Below, one piece after another: positions 6,379 through 13,711 of a stretch of DNA of 35,227 nucleotides (position 1 is its first letter; each line of letters starts with the position of its first letter). A program made the position numbers and the translations under genes. The notes beneath the pieces were generated by a model that searched no databases, was not told the origin of the DNA, and worked only from the letters and a program-made list of their open reading frames with translations. The stretch is from a virus. The DNA lies in IMG/VR virus record IMGVR_UViG_3300046559_000609, positions 1 to 35,227 of that record, one strand, 5' to 3'.

Positions 6379-6785
6379 TGAACAGCGACACAGCATCCTC
6401 GCTGATGACCCTCACGATGTGCGCCCTCGTGTTGTTCATACTGGCATTGCTGATGGCAACGCCCGCAGTACCGGCAGCAGTCTGCCTGTCGAAGAAGGAA
6501 GCGCGACAACTATGGCCGCGCCAACACATCTACTGGTACTCGAAGGATCGCTGCTGGTCGAACCGCCGAGGTCCGCCGCGCAATCTAAAATTTGATCCGG
6601 TATTTTCTCACCATGCAGAAGATAAAATTTTACCCGCACCTAAACTAGAAGCACCGTTGCGAACTGACGAGCCATTGAAGGTCACCGAGGATGGCTGCTG
6701 CTGGCCGCCGCTGGAGGATTTGCCGCACGAAGCATTGCGTGAATATGGCCTGCGCATCCTGGCTGAGAGAATGAATGGGAAATGA
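6375..6785 (+). CDS. Membrane-anchored or secreted hypothetical protein
   Basis: The 136-aa product opens with a hydrophobic stretch (LMTLTMCALVLFILALLMATPAVPAAV, residues 10-36) that is either an uncleaved anchor or a signal peptide ending near VPAA. The remainder is basic and aromatic-rich (WPRQHIYWYSKDRCW), then proline-rich, with a final helix DLPHEALREYGLRILAERM. Three cysteines lie after the hydrophobic segment besides the one at its end. It overlaps the T-fold gene by four bases (ATGA) and so belongs to the same transcript as the deazaguanine genes, but nothing links it to that chemistry. No family is recognised. Confidence 0.6.
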   Translation: MMNSDTASSLMTLTMCALVLFILALLMATPAVPAAVCLSKKEARQLWPRQHIYWYSKDRCWSNRRGPPRNLKFDPVFSHHAEDKILPAPKLEAPLRTDEPLKVTEDGCCWPPLEDLPHEALREYGLRILAERMNGK

Positions 6786-6979
6786 CTGAGTACGGCTTCA
6801 TTGCCAAGAATATCGGAGAAACCAAGCGCAGGCTCAAACCTTGGTTTGCCATTTCCACTCTGCATTGGACCGCTAAGCACGCGCGAGAAGATTTAATGCG
6901 GGGCCTCGATAGGACATGGGCCAATATGCGGCGCGACGGCTGGCGCATTGTTAAGGTCAAAATAAGCGAAGTGAAGTGA
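6782..6979 (+). CDS. Small hypothetical protein
   Basis: This 65-residue basic protein is rich in Trp and Arg (KPWFAISTLHWTAKHAREDL, then RTWANMRRDGWRIVKVKI). Its start overlaps the previous stop (ATGA), and its own stop overlaps the next start in the same way (TGATG). The composition suggests a small nucleic-acid-binding protein, but no family is recognised. Confidence 0.6.
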   Translation: MTEYGFIAKNIGETKRRLKPWFAISTLHWTAKHAREDLMRGLDRTWANMRRDGWRIVKVKISEVK

Positions 6980-7089
6980 TGACTGAAAAACTTCTATGGG
7001 GTGCCGCCGAAATCGGTCGCTTGATGCCGGACCGCACCAACGAGATGCAAGGAAGGCCAAATGACACGAAAAGAAGCATTACGGCTTAA
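6979..7089 (+). CDS. Short protein resembling the start of a helix-turn-helix, possibly truncated
   Basis: The 36-residue frame from ATG 6979 begins MTEKLLWGAAEIGRLMPDRTNE, like the first helix-turn-helix part of small phage excisionase/MerR-like proteins (W-G-A-x-x-I-G pattern), but it ends at TAA 7087-7089 before a full domain is formed. Its last 29 bases overlap the next gene in another frame. Either it is a remnant of a longer regulator that lost its end, or a very short expressed peptide. Confidence 0.35.
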   Translation: MTEKLLWGAAEIGRLMPDRTNEMQGRPNDTKRSITA

Positions 7090-7300
7090 GAAACAATTTG
7101 AACAATTGACAGATAAAATTCAGCGCGAATTGCAGTCCTCTCTAAAGGGGCGTCAAAAGCACGGAAAAGAAGGCCCATTGATAGCCGCTTGGAAAAGCAT
7201 GACAACAATTCATAAGGTCGAGAAAAAGAGACTTAAGCTTTTAGTCGACGTTTTTTATAGGACGATCGACGAGGCGATGGGCAAAGGGAGAGCAGGATGA
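7061..7300 (+). CDS. Small basic helical protein of unknown function
   Basis: The 79-aa product is highly charged, Lys-rich and predicted mostly helical (KEALRLKKQFEQLTDKIQREL, then KVEKKRLKLLVDVFYRTIDEAM). A good ribosome-binding site GGAAGG lies about four bases before ATG 7061. Its base composition is more AT-rich than the structural genes, like its two neighbours, suggesting a common foreign origin for 6979-7488. No family is recognised. Confidence 0.6.
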   Translation: MTRKEALRLKKQFEQLTDKIQRELQSSLKGRQKHGKEGPLIAAWKSMTTIHKVEKKRLKLLVDVFYRTIDEAMGKGRAG

Positions 7301-7488
7301 ACAAAATTTATAAATGCGATTGTTGCAAGAATGAGATCGGCCTTCCAGGTCCATACTTTCTAAAATATCCAGATTGGGACACCGGCGAATTACATTCTGC
7401 TACATTTTGCACTTTTACTTGCCTTAAACAATGGAGCATCAAAATGGAAAAAGAGTTGGAAGTGGCCGATGCCGTTAAGAAAGCATGA
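7297..7488 (+). CDS. Small zinc-ribbon-like protein
   Basis: The 63-aa protein contains two cysteine knuckles: C7, C9 and C10 (KCDCCKNEIG) and C38-x3-C42 (FCTFTCLKQW). The CxxC plus FCxxxCLxxW layout is that of a small treble-clef/MYM-like zinc ribbon, with a short helical tail KMEKELEVADAVKKA. A nucleic-acid or protein contact role is likely but not defined. The start overlaps the previous stop (ATGA). Confidence 0.6.
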   Translation: MNKIYKCDCCKNEIGLPGPYFLKYPDWDTGELHSATFCTFTCLKQWSIKMEKELEVADAVKKA

Positions 7489-7507
7489 AAGGCCCAGGTT
7501 AGACACC

Positions 7508-8098
7508 ATGACCTCACCAACACAAGCACAGGTAGAGGCGGCGCTAGACGAGGCATTGTATTCTCTTTGCTGCGACGACTACGAAACGCAACAGGAAGTT
7601 GCCGCAAGACTTAAACCCCTCACTGCCGCTGCGGGGGTGGGGAGGAATCGTCAACTAGCCGATGCTTATCGAGAGATAGAGCGCCTAAAGGTTGCTCTTG
7701 TAGCCACAAGACAAGAACTAACCGATATGACATTGGACCGGAACGCTCATTTTCAACGTGCCGAGCGTGCCGTTGCGATGTTGGATGATAAAGCCGCCCT
7801 CGCCGCCGCCGCTGCGGGGGTGGTGGGAGAGTTGCCATCGGTGAATTTCGACAAGCACGGTAAGCCATATAGTTATTGTCCTGAGTGCGGCAGGCAAGAT
7901 AACTATCTGGATGCCATCACCATAGAACGCTGTGCGCTAGTGGCGGATGGAATGGCCTACGTCGAAACCTGTGCAGACGACACCGCTAATGGTACGGCTA
8001 ACGCCGCACCGTACCGCAAGGTGGCCACTGCCATCCGTGCATTAAAGGATGAGCCTGATCAAAGCGCAAACCTCATCGTTCCGGTGCGGGAAATATAA
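7508..8098 (+). CDS. Hypothetical protein with coiled coil and CPxC zinc knuckle
   Basis: From ATG 7508 the product has 196 residues; an in-frame ATG at 7469 would overlap the preceding gene and is less likely. An N-terminal helical, Ala-rich part includes a coiled-coil-like stretch (ADAYREIERLKVALVATRQEL, about 51-71), an alanine run (97-104) and then a zinc-knuckle-like YCPECGRQDNY (123-133). The CPEC pair has only a lone later Cys (IERC), so zinc binding is uncertain. It is the last rightward gene; its end overlaps the oppositely transcribed endolysin by 26 bases, so transcription converges here with no visible hairpin-T terminator. No family is recognised. Confidence 0.6.
   Translation: MTSPTQAQVEAALDEALYSLCCDDYETQQEVAARLKPLTAAAGVGRNRQLADAYREIERLKVALVATRQELTDMTLDRNAHFQRAERAVAMLDDKAALAAAAAGVVGELPSVNFDKHGKPYSYCPECGRQDNYLDAITIERCALVADGMAYVETCADDTANGTANAAPYRKVATAIRALKDEPDQSANLIVPVREI
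7625..7640. repeat. 16-bp direct repeat, first copy
   Basis: GCCGCTGCGGGGGTGG is repeated exactly at 7808-7823. The copies are 183 bases apart, an in-frame distance, so both encode the same Ala-Ala-Gly-Val core within the 196-aa protein. They probably arose by slippage or short duplication. Confidence 0.7.
7808..7823. repeat. 16-bp direct repeat, second copy
   Basis: Exact copy of the element at 7625-7640, in the same reading frame of the same gene, here within an alanine-rich run. No regulatory role is apparent. Confidence 0.7.
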
Positions 8099-9014
8099 TC
8101 TGAACTTCGTCGTCCGTCTGAATTCCCAAACGCGTCATGAGTCCGGGCGATATATCCGCCACTCTTTTTGTCCAGTCCGCCGGACCCCAGTCGGCAGGGA
8201 ATGCAAGAAATTCCTTGCCCGTTTTTGGCGCACGAACCAAACATTTCTTTTGCAAAAGCATTTCACGCGGCGTTTGCTCGTAGTCAAATCTCAGCGCGAT
8301 GTAGTCTTCTTCTGGATCGAGTCGCCGCGCGAGACCTGTCGTGCCCGGCGGCTGTTCCGGCAAAAACAGGTCTGGCTGATCATCGACCTCATAGATGAAA
8401 GCGAGTCCTTCTGATGGCGATACGCCAGTGTCCTCCGGTCCGCCAAAATAAGAAACCAAACCTTCCCATTGATACTGCTGCGGTCGCCCCTTGTTGCCGA
8501 CGCGGGCGATTGCCATGCAGATGGAATCGAAATATTTCCGATATAGATCGCAATCAACTTTGGAATCCACAAAACAGGTCTCGATCAGGATGGCAGGCTC
8601 GTCAGTGTTGTTCAAAAAGTAAAGATCAGTACGCTTCTTCGGCCCGCGATTTATCAAGCCGGAAGCGTTGCTGATCGCGTCGACCACGCGCCGCGCTATG
8701 TCCTCCTGCGTGAGGAAAAGCACCTCCGTCCCCATGCCAGCGTCGGTTGGAATATACGCATTTAGATGAATGGAGGCGTCGATGTCGCGTTCTTGTGAGT
8801 TATGAAAATCCACAATTTTGTGTAAATTCTCATTTTGTGTTGTCGATACGTCATCATGAAATTCAATAACCGTATGACCGAACTTGCGCATATCTTGAGC
8901 GACAGCCGCAACTATCTTTCTTGCTTCATCTACTTCGTCCAAGCCCCATGGTTCAGGCCCGGCCGCTCCACGTATTTTCAGACCATGCCCACTCGATAAA
9001 ACAAGGCGACCCAT
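8073..9014 (-). CDS. Endolysin: N-acetylmuramoyl-L-alanine amidase (amidase_3)
   Basis: The 313-aa protein has an N-terminal zinc amidase of the amidase_3 (CwlM/AmiC) family that cuts the bond between MurNAc and L-Ala. Visible active-site residues are H10 in SSGHG, a Glu in DEVDEAR (E30 most likely), H83 in ASIHLNA, and the catalytic E145 in ILIETCFVD. The domain ends near residue 175; the remaining 140 residues are an uncharacterised, acidic C-terminal region that may bind cell wall. ATG 9014 with a GGAGG site upstream is the clear start; an earlier in-frame codon at 9071 is rejected. No signal peptide is seen, so export would need a holin. It is the last gene of the leftward late region. 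Confidence 0.88.
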   Translation of the reverse strand: MGRLVLSSGHGLKIRGAAGPEPWGLDEVDEARKIVAAVAQDMRKFGHTVIEFHDDVSTTQNENLHKIVDFHNSQERDIDASIHLNAYIPTDAGMGTEVLFLTQEDIARRVVDAISNASGLINRGPKKRTDLYFLNNTDEPAILIETCFVDSKVDCDLYRKYFDSICMAIARVGNKGRPQQYQWEGLVSYFGGPEDTGVSPSEGLAFIYEVDDQPDLFLPEQPPGTTGLARRLDPEEDYIALRFDYEQTPREMLLQKKCLVRAPKTGKEFLAFPADWGPADWTKRVADISPGLMTRLGIQTDDEVQIIFPAPER

Positions 9015-9033
9015 GCTATCCTCCGTGTGCGCA

Positions 9034-9061
9034 GCGGCCGAACGGATCAACGCCCGGCCGC
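9034..9061. other. Inverted repeat in the leader of the endolysin gene
   Basis: GCGGCCG (9034-9040) and CGGCCGC (9055-9061) are perfect 7-base arms around a 14-base loop, just upstream of the endolysin ribosome-binding site and between two divergent genes. There is no T-run on either strand, so it is not a standard intrinsic terminator. It could fold in the endolysin mRNA leader. Confidence 0.45.
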
Positions 9062-9095
9062 CGCTTGACAAAGCAAACCTGAATGAGAGGTTGCC

Positions 9096-9608
9096 ATGCC
9101 CAGACCGGATCCTATCTCAGTTGGTCAACGATTTGGCCGATTAATCGCAGTCAAACGCGATAAATCAAACAAACATTCTCGCACAAAATGGATATGTGTT
9201 TGTGATTGCGGCAACAATGTATCGGTATTTAATTTCAATTTGAACAGGGATAACACGCGATCTTGCGGCTGTTTGCAGGTTGATCGGGCAATAGACGCAC
9301 ATCTTACGCACGGAGAAAGTCGGCGGCGAAATGGCGATGGGGACTCGCTAGAATATAAAACTTGGTGCGCGATGTGGCAGCGGTGTCTAAATAATAATAA
9401 CCCGGCCTATTATCGGTACGGCGGTCGCGGCATTACTATTTGCAAACGCTGGCTGAAATTTGAGAACTTTCTAATGGACATGGGCCGCAAGCCAACACCA
9501 CGACATAGCATTGATAGAATCAATAACGATAAGGGCTATTCACCAAATAACTGCCGATGGGCCACAGTGAAACAACAGGCTAATAATCGGCGCAAGCCTC
9601 CGAGCTAA
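9096..9608 (+). CDS. HNH-like homing endonuclease family protein
   Basis: The 170-aa protein starts with GQRFGRLIAV and a cysteine-rich zinc-ribbon-like part (C34, C36, C38 and C57, C59 of SCGCL). It continues with a YxTWxxMxQRC helix, YGGRGITICKRW, then HSIDRINNDKGYSPNNCRWAT (137-157) and QANNRR at the end. That last block is the degenerate HNH layout (H/D...N...N) of a large family of phage and prophage free-standing endonucleases. It is the only rightward gene inside the leftward late region, separates the endolysin from the rest of the late genes, and is strikingly AT-rich against its surroundings. All of this fits a mobile selfish insertion. Its stop overlaps that of the convergent neighbour. 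Confidence 0.72.
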   Translation: MPRPDPISVGQRFGRLIAVKRDKSNKHSRTKWICVCDCGNNVSVFNFNLNRDNTRSCGCLQVDRAIDAHLTHGESRRRNGDGDSLEYKTWCAMWQRCLNNNNPAYYRYGGRGITICKRWLKFENFLMDMGRKPTPRHSIDRINNDKGYSPNNCRWATVKQQANNRRKPPS

Positions 9609-9832
9609 TGACGATCCGCATTGTAAATCAGCTCCCTTATCTGATCCGGTTTCTCGCGCACGCACAGCGCATTACTGCCAACACGAATGACCGAGCCGTG
9701 ACCGTCCTGGCATTCGTGCGACTGGGTGCGGATGATAACCACCGCGCTACTTTCTACCCAGATCGGTTTGCCATCCAACGACGTCAGCAGGATAAGGGCG
9801 AGAGCAAGAAAAGCGGGAGGGGCAGCATGCAT
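9605..9832 (-). CDS. Small exported hypothetical protein
   Basis: ATG 9832 with a GGGAGGGG site six bases upstream gives a 75-aa protein. It begins with a hydrophobic signal-like segment (AAPPAFLALALILLTSL) and continues with a strand-rich domain (DGKPIWVES, VVIIRTQS, HECQDGHGSVIRVGSNALCVRE) reminiscent of small FlbD-like beta proteins. Two cysteines could pair in the periplasm. Its position near the endolysin would suit a lysis accessory, but it has no coiled coil like Rz and no lipobox; function unknown. Confidence 0.55.
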   Translation of the reverse strand: MHAAPPAFLALALILLTSLDGKPIWVESSAVVIIRTQSHECQDGHGSVIRVGSNALCVREKPDQIRELIYNADRH

Positions 9833-9858
9833 CAGAAGCCCCTCCCTATCCATATCAG

Positions 9859-10200
9859 CTATGGGCGCTTTGGTGTGGCACTTCCCGGCGGCGGGAAATA
9901 TCCCCATCCATAATCCGGGGACCAGCCCCAACCGCCGTTTGCCGGTGGCGGTTTTGGTTCTGTTGGCGTTGTCGGAATCGCTGGCGGCGGCTGCGGCAGC
10001 GGCAAGCCGGCGTCGATATAATCACCGATGTCACCCCATATCTCGAGCGGAGGACCTCCACCGGGACCACCCGGCATTGGGCCTCCACCGGGCTTGAGCC
10101 CCGTTATCCAAGCGAAGCCGCAAATAGTCGCCGGATAAGGCTTCACACTCTTGTCGCGCGGGTAGACTACGACTTGCATAGAAACTGGAACTTGCGCCAT
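9859..10200 (-). CDS. Proline/glycine-rich small structural or membrane-associated protein
   Basis: This 113-aa product is ordinary at its N-terminus (VPVSMQVVVYPRDKSVKPYPATICGFAWITGLKPG) and low-complexity after it: GGGPMPGGPGGGPP, then a PQPPPAIPTTPTEPKPPP stretch and a Trp/Tyr/Gly tail (GGWGWSPDYGWGYFPPPG). A GGAG ribosome-binding site precedes ATG 10200. Such extended tails are common in virion proteins that act as flexible linkers. It is next to the fibre-type genes. No family is recognised. Confidence 0.6.
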   Translation of the reverse strand: MAQVPVSMQVVVYPRDKSVKPYPATICGFAWITGLKPGGGPMPGGPGGGPPLEIWGDIGDYIDAGLPLPQPPPAIPTTPTEPKPPPANGGWGWSPDYGWGYFPPPGSATPKRP

Positions 10201-10215
10201 TTTGATCTCCTGTTG

Positions 10216-10956
10216 TTATGGGTTACTTGACGCGGCTGTTAGTGATCCGGTCAAGGTAGCGGCCCCGCCAGAACCTTGGTTCGTTGCAAAGGTAGTATTG
10301 TTGCCAAGAAACATAACCGGCGCGGCGGGAAAATTAACCGGATCGACAGGGTTGCCGAGCGCATCGATGAATTTTCTGCGATCCGTTGTGGAAATAGTAG
10401 TACCGGTTAACAGAGATATTCCAGGCGCCAGCCATATATCGGCAAAGTCGCAAATAATCCCGGCACCAGCTCCATCCGCACCGAAAACCAACGATTTGCC
10501 GTTTACTACAAGATTGAACGATGCATCCCCATCGTTGGTGGTGGTCGGGGTTTGCAATACATCATCGAGATACAAAACCAATAATTTGCTTCCGGCGGAT
10601 AGATTGGTTTGCACCGTACCGAGCAGGTGATGCCAGCCGGATGCCAACGTGGCAAACCTCTTTTCAAAAAATGGTGGTGTCGGTCCAAAATCAAATACCA
10701 ATGTCAGGACATTGCTGACCCAGAACGTTGGCTGAAATGCATTGGCTGCATCGTGCGTTACATAAAAATCGCTGTTGTTTATCGAGACCGTCAGATCCTT
10801 GGTCCAAAAACTGAACGAATAAAACGCGTTGTCGGTCGCCGCCAGCGAGGGAATGGTCAGCCAGGCGCTACCATTGAAATGTACTCCCGCGCCAACATAG
10901 CCGGCCGGTGCTGCGGCAGATTGCGCTGGATCCTGTGCCGTTATGCCGGGGATCAT
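10216..10956 (-). CDS. LamG/concanavalin-like tail protein
   Basis: The 246-aa protein shows the LamG-type jelly-roll pattern: GAGVHFNGSAWLTIPSL at the start, YSFSFWTKDLT, a central GWHHLLGTVQ followed by KLLVLYLDDV, and ICDFADIWLAPG near the end. These are typical strands of laminin-G/pentraxin folds used by phages for carbohydrate binding or fibre trimerisation. It is the most promoter-distal of the large tail genes, where receptor-binding proteins are usually encoded. Its start overlaps the stop of the 565-aa protein (ATGA). Adsorption function is inferred. Confidence 0.68.
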   Translation of the reverse strand: MIPGITAQDPAQSAAAPAGYVGAGVHFNGSAWLTIPSLAATDNAFYSFSFWTKDLTVSINNSDFYVTHDAANAFQPTFWVSNVLTLVFDFGPTPPFFEKRFATLASGWHHLLGTVQTNLSAGSKLLVLYLDDVLQTPTTTNDGDASFNLVVNGKSLVFGADGAGAGIICDFADIWLAPGISLLTGTTISTTDRRKFIDALGNPVDPVNFPAAPVMFLGNNTTFATNQGSGGAATLTGSLTAASSNP

Positions 10957-12650
10957 GGCGGCGGTATCCCGAATTTTATATCCGGCGGATCGTTCTCAAG
11001 CTCGCCGCCTGTTGTGCCTAACCAAATCGAGTAATGATAGCGTCTATAGTCCTGGCCACCCGAAGTCACAAACCCTGGTCGTTTCGGCCACGGAATTGTT
11101 CTCGTCTTGTTGGGTTCATCGTCCGGCACCGTGAACGACTCCAGACGAATCTCATAAGTCCCGTTGCCAAGCACCGGCACAATGTTGCCGCCCTCGTTGT
11201 ATGCCAGTACTGCGCTGCAATTGACCGAGGTATTCGGCAAGTCCAGGGTTTCGGCCAGAGATCCGGTATCTGTTGGATCGATACCCTTTTTCCTTAGCGG
11301 GAATTCCTCGTCGGCAAGATAGGGCTCGACCAGTCCGCTGGAAAATACATAGACATGAAACCGGAATCCTCCGATATCAGTGACAGCGGTTTGCTGCGTA
11401 TAGGAGCCGGTCGTCGCCACCGTATAGGTTCCATAATTTATTATTGCCGGCGTTTGCGCTATCGCATTGGCGACCGTGAACATTATTTTCGTCGTGTTGG
11501 CCTGCTCTGATGTAGGCAGTTCTGAACTATCCGGGGTCGGTGCCGCCCTAAACAGAAAGGTTCTTTGATAGCCAATAATCGGAACAGAGGCGGAATCATC
11601 GTAATACTGGATCAACGGCATATGCGGCGGCGGAATCGACATGTCCGGGCAACCGGCCGGTTGATATAAATTAACACCGGCGGCCGCAATTGGCGGCGAC
11701 TCGCAGGGACCGAAGATGTGGATGGCTTCTGTCAGTCCTTGCGGTCCCGGTCCGGCCGTCGTTGCTTCGTCCTCGAGCAGGCCGGATTGAAAAACCAGAG
11801 TGGCGCCCTGTGAATTGTCTTCATCGAAGGTGATGGTATTGTTGCCATTGGTGGAATGCAAAATGGAAGCAATGCCCGGCACGAATGTATCGACTAAACC
11901 AAGCAACTGGCTGCGTATCCAGACTTCATTTGCCGACTGTTCCTGATAGTCGTGCCAAGTCCATTGCACCAAGACGTAGGCGCCACTGGAATAATTGACA
12001 ATGTTCTGAAATGGATCGAGCCGTACCGGGTTTGCTTCAGTGCCTTCGGCATCGCCACCGATAGTCAAGTCTGGATCGTTGTCGCTGGCTTGCCCGGAAA
12101 GATCATCCTCCTGAAATTGTGCGTTGGTGGGATTGACCAGCGTATAGCGCGTTTCCTGGCCGCGGTCAGGAGCATCGATCACCGCCACTTCGTCGATCAA
12201 TTCACTGTCTATCCAGACGGCGTTGTCGTCCGGGTTGCTCGGGTCCTGGAAATATCTGTAGATGTGCGTCCGCGTATGGTTGGAAAAATGCGGCGGCAAC
12301 AGATCGTTGCCGGTCCTATTGTCGAGCGTGAGCTGCGTTTCTTGCCCCCGATCGATGGCATCAAGTGCCTTCCAGGTATCGACGCGCTCGACGAATAGCC
12401 CTTCGCCGGTATCAGCACGCGGCGGATCGTCGGTCGGCACCCCGTTCTCGTCCACCGGAACCGCATGCACCTGATCGACATGCGCCAGCCGCGTCGAATT
12501 CTCGGTATTGTCGAGCGCGTGCTGTGTCTCCTGGTATCGGTCGAGCGGATCGATGAACGATATATTGGTAATAACCGGGACTTTAACCCTGTCGCCGCTC
12601 GGCAATAGGATTGTCTTGCGCGCGGTCGTGCGGGAAAATTCCGCCGGCAT
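10953..12650 (-). CDS. Large tail fibre/tail tip-associated protein with internal repeats
   Basis: The 565-aa product is rich in Asp, Thr, Asn and Pro and lacks long hydrophobic segments, as for an extracellular virion protein. A motif of the form D-R-x-Q-E-T-x-x-x-L-x-N occurs three times at about residues 37-48, 100-111 and 162-173, spaced 62-63 residues, so the N-terminal part consists of three repeated domains. The C-terminal half is beta-rich and ends in proline-rich residues. It lies between a second fibre-like gene and the LamG protein, and it overlaps the former by one base. No named family is recognised; a receptor-binding or fibre role is inferred from place and composition. Confidence 0.6.
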   Translation of the reverse strand: MPAEFSRTTARKTILLPSGDRVKVPVITNISFIDPLDRYQETQHALDNTENSTRLAHVDQVHAVPVDENGVPTDDPPRADTGEGLFVERVDTWKALDAIDRGQETQLTLDNRTGNDLLPPHFSNHTRTHIYRYFQDPSNPDDNAVWIDSELIDEVAVIDAPDRGQETRYTLVNPTNAQFQEDDLSGQASDNDPDLTIGGDAEGTEANPVRLDPFQNIVNYSSGAYVLVQWTWHDYQEQSANEVWIRSQLLGLVDTFVPGIASILHSTNGNNTITFDEDNSQGATLVFQSGLLEDEATTAGPGPQGLTEAIHIFGPCESPPIAAAGVNLYQPAGCPDMSIPPPHMPLIQYYDDSASVPIIGYQRTFLFRAAPTPDSSELPTSEQANTTKIMFTVANAIAQTPAIINYGTYTVATTGSYTQQTAVTDIGGFRFHVYVFSSGLVEPYLADEEFPLRKKGIDPTDTGSLAETLDLPNTSVNCSAVLAYNEGGNIVPVLGNGTYEIRLESFTVPDDEPNKTRTIPWPKRPGFVTSGGQDYRRYHYSIWLGTTGGELENDPPDIKFGIPPP

Positions 12651-13384
12651 CAGGTTGTCTCTGGCGCCAGCAACCCAATGATATCCCAGACCTTGCTATC
12701 GCCAACCTGCTTCAGTGTAAGCGTACCGCCCATGGCTGCCGTGGTAAACTGGAAACCCCTGACCGGATTGATGGCGCCCGGTGTCGGTGCCTCGACGGTC
12801 AGCCCGCCAATGCCCGCGGTGATACCGATGTCGCACTCGTCGCGCAAATGCAGCTCGGTCCAGGGCGGATAATCCACTGCCGGATCGATGCTGACGATGC
12901 AGCCTGTGGAACTGGTGAACCGCATGTAGGTATTGGCATCAATGGCGGTGGTCGTATAAGTCGCATCGCTGATGGTCTGCCCCCACACCGGCTCCTTGGG
13001 CAGGATCAGCGCATAGAAGTTATGGCCAAGGCCATCGTTGTCGGCGGCATCGAATGATGTATGCGAGGTATGCGCGAAGATGACCAGATAGAGCGAACCG
13101 AAATAGGAAACCACGTCGTTGACCGCATAGACGGTCGAGGCCTGCCATTCGCCTTTTGGTATCCATGTGCCTAACGTCGCTGGCGGTATCGTCACCGTCT
13201 CCAGCGTAGAATCGCTCATATGGAATGTGATAATATTGCCGCTGATCGTTATGTCATCGATGCCGCGCCCGGCGGTGATGTTGTCTTCGACCGCAGCGAT
13301 CAGATCGTTCAAATAAGTGAAATTTCCATCCGCCTCGTTCGGCGTCAGGTTCGATCCCTTTACGCTGCGCAGGATGAGCGGCAT
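12650..13384 (-). CDS. Tail fibre-like protein with carbohydrate-binding-type domain
   Basis: The 244-aa protein begins with a motif seen at the N-terminus of many phage fibre proteins (MPLILRSVKGSNLTPNEADGNFTYLNDLI), which probably attaches it to the tail. Around residues 70-110 it has a WIPKGEWQASTVYAVNDVVSYFGSLYLV segment, typical of the small CBM5/12-like carbohydrate-binding fold (W...xxYxxGDxVxxxGxxYxc). A beta-rich region follows. It is immediately upstream of, and overlaps by one base with, the 565-aa protein. Adsorption to a surface polysaccharide is a reasonable inference. Confidence 0.65.
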   Translation of the reverse strand: MPLILRSVKGSNLTPNEADGNFTYLNDLIAAVEDNITAGRGIDDITISGNIITFHMSDSTLETVTIPPATLGTWIPKGEWQASTVYAVNDVVSYFGSLYLVIFAHTSHTSFDAADNDGLGHNFYALILPKEPVWGQTISDATYTTTAIDANTYMRFTSSTGCIVSIDPAVDYPPWTELHLRDECDIGITAGIGGLTVEAPTPGAINPVRGFQFTTAAMGGTLTLKQVGDSKVWDIIGLLAPETT

Positions 13385-13393
13385 TGCTATTCC

Positions 13394-13702
13394 TTATAAC
13401 GGTGGGTTGCCCTGTTGTGGGTTTGGATTGCCGCCCAGGATATTACCGGGATCGCTAGAGCTGGCTCCTGCCTTCTTCTTCTCTTTCGGCTTCTTGATAT
13501 AATAATAGGTAATGGTCAGGCTGAAGCTGCCGGAAAATGTTTTTACCTGACCATCCTTGCCGGGGTTGATGATCGTGTTCTTTGCCGCATCGGCGGTGGT
13601 CGATGTCGCGGTTGACGTTCCAAGACTGCCGAGCAATGGCGATCGCGGCGGGCCGATTTCGCTGGTCTGGAATGGACGGACGATACCTTCTAGGCCCGAC
13701 AC
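13394..13702 (-). CDS. Small virion-associated hypothetical protein
   Basis: The 102-aa frame uses a GTG start at 13702, with an in-frame stop three codons earlier and a GAGGAAA site about nine bases upstream, so the start is well constrained. The N-terminal half is Ser/Thr/Pro-rich, a central strand SGSFSLTITYYYIK is followed by a lysine run (KKPKEKKK), and the C-terminus is Gly/Asn/Pro-rich. It lies between the hub-like and fibre genes; possibly an assembly or attachment factor, with no recognised family. Confidence 0.5.
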   Translation of the reverse strand: MSGLEGIVRPFQTSEIGPPRSPLLGSLGTSTATSTTADAAKNTIINPGKDGQVKTFSGSFSLTITYYYIKKPKEKKKAGASSSDPGNILGGNPNPQQGNPPL

Positions 13703-13711
13703 TCTATTTCC

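Noticed and set aside
9034-9061. Intrinsic terminator
   Set aside because: The inverted repeat has no U-run on either strand and lies upstream of gene starts.
9015-9071. Longer endolysin beginning at 9071
   Set aside because: GGAGG lies directly before the ATG at 9014 and the added residues match no signal peptide.
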